Part shown: positions 5,952 through 8,520 of the stretch, in pieces
Layout of the letters: each line of letters opens with the position of its first letter
Position numbering within the stretch: position 1 is the stretch's first letter
Translations under genes and position numbers: made by a program
Assembly (NCBI GenBank): GCA_023430845.1
Contig: JAEYYJ010000122.1
Location: forward strand, 1-8,520
Direction of reading: 5' to 3'
DNA length: 8,520 bases
DNA from: Pseudomonadota bacterium
Lineage (GTDB): Bacteria; Pseudomonadota; Alphaproteobacteria; Rhizobiales; Hyphomicrobiaceae
Notes under the pieces: model-generated
Databases searched by the model: none
The model's input: only the letters and a program-made list of their open reading frames with translations
Told to the model about the DNA's origin: nothing

Positions 5952-8446
5952 GCGACGGTGATGGACTTCGCCGTCTCCATCCCCGGCCTCGGGCCGTGCT
6001 CGGGAAAGCGCACGGTGACGGAGGTGCCCTCGCCCGGCTCACTGACGAGGCTCATGGTGCCGCCGTGCAGCTCGACGAGGCTTTTGACGATTGGGAGGCC
6101 GAGACCAGCGCCGCGATGCTTGGAGCCGCGGCTCCGCGATATGAAGCGGCCGAGGACGTCGCGCTGCTGATCGTGCGGGATGCCGGCGCCGCGGTCGGTG
6201 ACGGTGAAGGAAACCATCTGGCCCTCGCGCGCGCACGTCAGGCGGATCAAGCCGCCCGGCTCCGAGAAGCCGATCGCATTCGAGAGGAGATTGTACAGGA
6301 TCTGGCGCACGCGAGCCTCGTCGACGATCAGTTCGTCGACATCCTCTGCGACCTCGACTTCGAGCGCAAGATGAATGCGGCTCATGCGGTCTTTCACCCC
6401 GAGGGCCGCGGCCTCGATGATGGGCGTGATCCTGGCCGGCGCCAGGCGCAGCTCGAGAGCCCCCGCGTCGATATTGGCGAGATCCAGAATGTCATTGATC
6501 GTCGAAAGCAGTGTTTCCGACGAGCGCGAGACAGCCGAGAGATACTCTTGCTGCTTGTCGTTCAATTCGCCGATACGCGGGCTGGAAAGCAGCTCGGTGA
6601 AGCCGATGATGCTCGTGAGCGGCGTGCGCAGCTCATAGGAGACGTGACTGATGAACTGGCTTTTGAGCCGGTCGGCGGCCACAAGCGCCTCGTTGCGTTC
6701 CTCGAGCGCGCGGGCGTAACGCTTTGTGACCGTGACGTCGGCAAAGCTGACGAGCGTGCCGCCATCGGGCAGAGGCAGCGCGGCATAGTCGATCACGCTC
6801 AGATCAGCCCGGGTCATCTGGCCCTTTGCATGCTGGCGCTGGTCCGAGAACGCCGTCGCCGCTTGAGCGATGTGGTCCCATTCGGCGGGGTCGTCATGGA
6901 GGATCTTGCACTGACGAATGATCTCGTCGATGTGCGGCTCGTCCTGGAGCGTGCGTCGACCGAGCTTCCAGATGCGTTCGAAGGCGTGATTGAAGAGCTT
7001 CAGACGGCCGTCCGTGCCGAACACGGCAACGCCTTCATCGAGATGGTCGAGCGTCTCGCGCTGAACGCGGACCATCTCATCGTAGCGGCTCGCGAGCGAT
7101 ATGCGTTCGGTTTCGTTCTCATAGAGGTACGTGATACCGCCATCGGGACGTTCCTCGGCCATCACATGCAGCGCGCGGCCATCGGGAAGATGCCACCACT
7201 CCTCGGGCTCCGAACCAGTCTTGTAGCCGGCGAGAACCTTGGTTTTCCATTCGCGATAGTTCACGACCTCGGGGATGCGGCTTCTCTCGCGCAGGCGATC
7301 GAGAAGCTCGCCATGCATCGGGCCTTGGCTCAGCCAGTCTGCATCGAGCTGCCAGAGCTTGGCGAAGGCCTCGTTGAAGAAGCTGAGCCGCTGGTCGCGC
7401 GAGAAGATGGCGACGGCAGTCGAGACGCGGTCGAGTGTGCGATAGAAGGTGGCGACGAGGCGGTCGAGTTCGCTTTCCGCGCTCTGGATGGCCGTGACGT
7501 CGATGGCGCAAGCGACGCTCGCCTCGCCGAACGGGAGCACCACGATGTCGTGATGACGGCGCTCGCCACCGATGATCAGTGGCATGCGCTTGCGGAAGCT
7601 CTCCTGGCGCACGAGCACGTTCGCGAGTTCCTCGCGCTGACGGGTCTCGAGCAGCTCGAGCTGGCGATCGGTGACATCGTGCTCACTCTTCGCGCCGACT
7701 GCGCGCACGTAGGCCTTGTTGACCCATTCGATCTGGCCGCTGCCACCCCGGATCCACACTGGATGGGGCAGCGCATTGTAAAGCGCGCGACCGAGGCCGA
7801 TGTCGCGCGCGAGTTGGCGGTGCTGCGAGATGATCTCCGCGACCTGCTTGCGATAGCCGGCAATATCCCGGAAGCGCAGGATGGCGCGGCCGCCGGAAAC
7901 GCGTCCATCAGCTTCGACGTCGCCGCCGGCGCCTGTGCGCAGGAGCAGATTGAAAGGCTGGCCCTGCGTGAAGAGCGTGTCGAGCTTGGTCTTGAGATCG
8001 CGGGCCGCCTCGGGTTCGAGCCACGCGCCAAGGCGCATGAGAAGCTGGGGATCTTCCGGCAGGCCCGGCACCGTCGTGAGCGTGTGCGCGGCGACGCGCA
8101 TGTTTTCGCCCTGCTGCCAGAAGATGAGCACTTGCGGCTCGGCCTTGATGATCGCTTCGGCGGCGGCGAGGCTGCGGCGCAATTCGACGACCTCGTCGCG
8201 GCGCTGCCAGAGCCGCCAGCGCTGCTGAAGCCAGGAGCGCCAGATCAGTGTGACCATGGCGGCAGCGGCGCCCATGAGCACAGTGCCGGTGAGCAGCGAG
8301 CCGAGCCTGAGGCTGCCGACGACCTGAATGCTGGTGTCGAACGCCGCAATGGCGAGCACGGTGACGGAGGCGATCGCCGCCATCAGCAGCAGGATCAGAT
8401 CCTCCCGCGCGAGCCGCCGTTTACCTGTGCGTTCTGTCGTGTCCAT
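5948..8446 (-). CDS. divL: DivL-type non-canonical sensor kinase (tyrosine in place of H-box histidine)
   Basis: DivL of Caulobacter is a membrane-anchored pseudo-histidine kinase that binds DivK and controls CckA and so the master regulator CtrA. This 832-residue protein has two predicted membrane segments (about 16-36 and 50-69). A coiled region and several PAS-like domains follow, at about 96-200, 215-325, 335-450 and 465-575; repeated VNKAY / FNEAF / FNHAF segments mark three of them. The DHp helix at 595-660 reads HVSYELRTPL: Y604 sits where ordinary kinases have the phospho-accepting His, as in DivL. The HATPase domain keeps the N box NLLSNAIGFS at 719-728, DRGAGI at 751-756 and GAGLGLPIVKSLVELHGG at 779-796. 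The start at 8446 is the first in-frame start candidate; only a weak GGGA lies upstream. It is longer than Caulobacter DivL (about 769 residues). The stop overlaps the tsaE-amgK start by four bases. Confidence is high because of Y604 plus gene context. Confidence 0.92.
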   Translation of the reverse strand: MDTTERTGKRRLAREDLILLLMAAIASVTVLAIAAFDTSIQVVGSLRLGSLLTGTVLMGAAAAMVTLIWRSWLQQRWRLWQRRDEVVELRRSLAAAEAIIKAEPQVLIFWQQGENMRVAAHTLTTVPGLPEDPQLLMRLGAWLEPEAARDLKTKLDTLFTQGQPFNLLLRTGAGGDVEADGRVSGGRAILRFRDIAGYRKQVAEIISQHRQLARDIGLGRALYNALPHPVWIRGGSGQIEWVNKAYVRAVGAKSEHDVTDRQLELLETRQREELANVLVRQESFRKRMPLIIGGERRHHDIVVLPFGEASVACAIDVTAIQSAESELDRLVATFYRTLDRVSTAVAIFSRDQRLSFFNEAFAKLWQLDADWLSQGPMHGELLDRLRERSRIPEVVNYREWKTKVLAGYKTGSEPEEWWHLPDGRALHVMAEERPDGGITYLYENETERISLASRYDEMVRVQRETLDHLDEGVAVFGTDGRLKLFNHAFERIWKLGRRTLQDEPHIDEIIRQCKILHDDPAEWDHIAQAATAFSDQRQHAKGQMTRADLSVIDYAALPLPDGGTLVSFADVTVTKRYARALEERNEALVAADRLKSQFISHVSYELRTPLTSIIGFTELLSSPRIGELNDKQQEYLSAVSRSSETLLSTINDILDLANIDAGALELRLAPARITPIIEAAALGVKDRMSRIHLALEVEVAEDVDELIVDEARVRQILYNLLSNAIGFSEPGGLIRLTCAREGQMVSFTVTDRGAGIPHDQQRDVLGRFISRSRGSKHRGAGLGLPIVKSLVELHGGTMSLVSEPGEGTSVTVRFPEHGPRPGMETAKSITVA

Positions 8447-8520
8447 GCCATCCCGGGAGCAGCGATGGCCCGGCGCGCGCTGGTCTAAGCAGAACGGGTG
8501 AAAACCAAGGCGCCAGGGCT

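Noticed and set aside
5903..8488. An 861-residue open frame on the plus strand covering all of divL
   Set aside because: It is antisense to a gene with clear membrane, PAS, DHp and HATPase motifs. Its translation is rich in R, A, D and E without recognisable motifs, as expected from the reverse strand of high-GC codons.
8447..8520. Promoter for divL in the right-hand 74 bases
   Set aside because: TTGGTT and a TAGACC 15 bases further on were the best pair on the minus strand, but both fit and spacing are poor. No CtrA-type TTAA-N7-TTAA site is present.

Overview
The window looks like a stretch of a high-GC alphaproteobacterial chromosome, most likely from the order Hyphomicrobiales. The strongest evidence is a DivL-type sensor kinase homologue, whose phospho-acceptor histidine is replaced by tyrosine, in front of a TsaE/AmgK fusion gene. 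Both are alphaproteobacterial hallmarks. There are six protein genes (one cut by the left edge), no rRNA or tRNA, no insertion sequence and no CRISPR array. Five genes are on the minus strand and one is on the plus strand.

Left region (1-2306) looks accessory and catabolic. A truncated flavin-dependent monooxygenase gene of the NtaA/SnaA/DszA family (minus) and a gene of the HpaB / 4-hydroxybutyryl-CoA dehydratase family (plus) diverge from a 187-base gap. That gap holds weak promoter candidates and a perfect 10-bp palindrome. The HpaB/AbfD-like protein is the most unusual enzyme here. By alignment from memory it lacks most [4Fe-4S] ligands and the acid/base residues of the dehydratase, and it also lacks the catalytic residues of the hydroxylases, so its reaction is unknown.

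Middle region (2307-4276) is an RNA-modification operon on the minus strand. tlyA (S4-domain rRNA 2'-O-methyltransferase) overlaps an RlmD-type 23S rRNA m5U methyltransferase by an ATGA. The stop codon of the latter directly abuts the stop of the convergent HpaB-like gene, with no bases between them.

Between tlyA and the next operon is a 131-bp palindromic element (4311-4441): a nearly perfect 27-bp outer stem enclosing three directly adjacent hairpins, ending in T runs in both directions. It starts inside the stop codon of the upstream gene and probably acts as a bidirectional terminator. Its shape also resembles a dispersed palindromic repeat.

Right region (4440-8446) is a second ATGA-coupled minus-strand operon. 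divL encodes a membrane-anchored multi-PAS pseudo-histidine kinase of the CckA-CtrA cell-cycle pathway. The next gene fuses the t6A tRNA-modification ATPase TsaE to an AmgK-like sugar kinase of peptidoglycan recycling. The operon therefore links cell-cycle control, tRNA modification and cell-wall recycling. The nucleotidyltransferase gene (murU type) that often follows is absent here; the palindromic element stands in its place.
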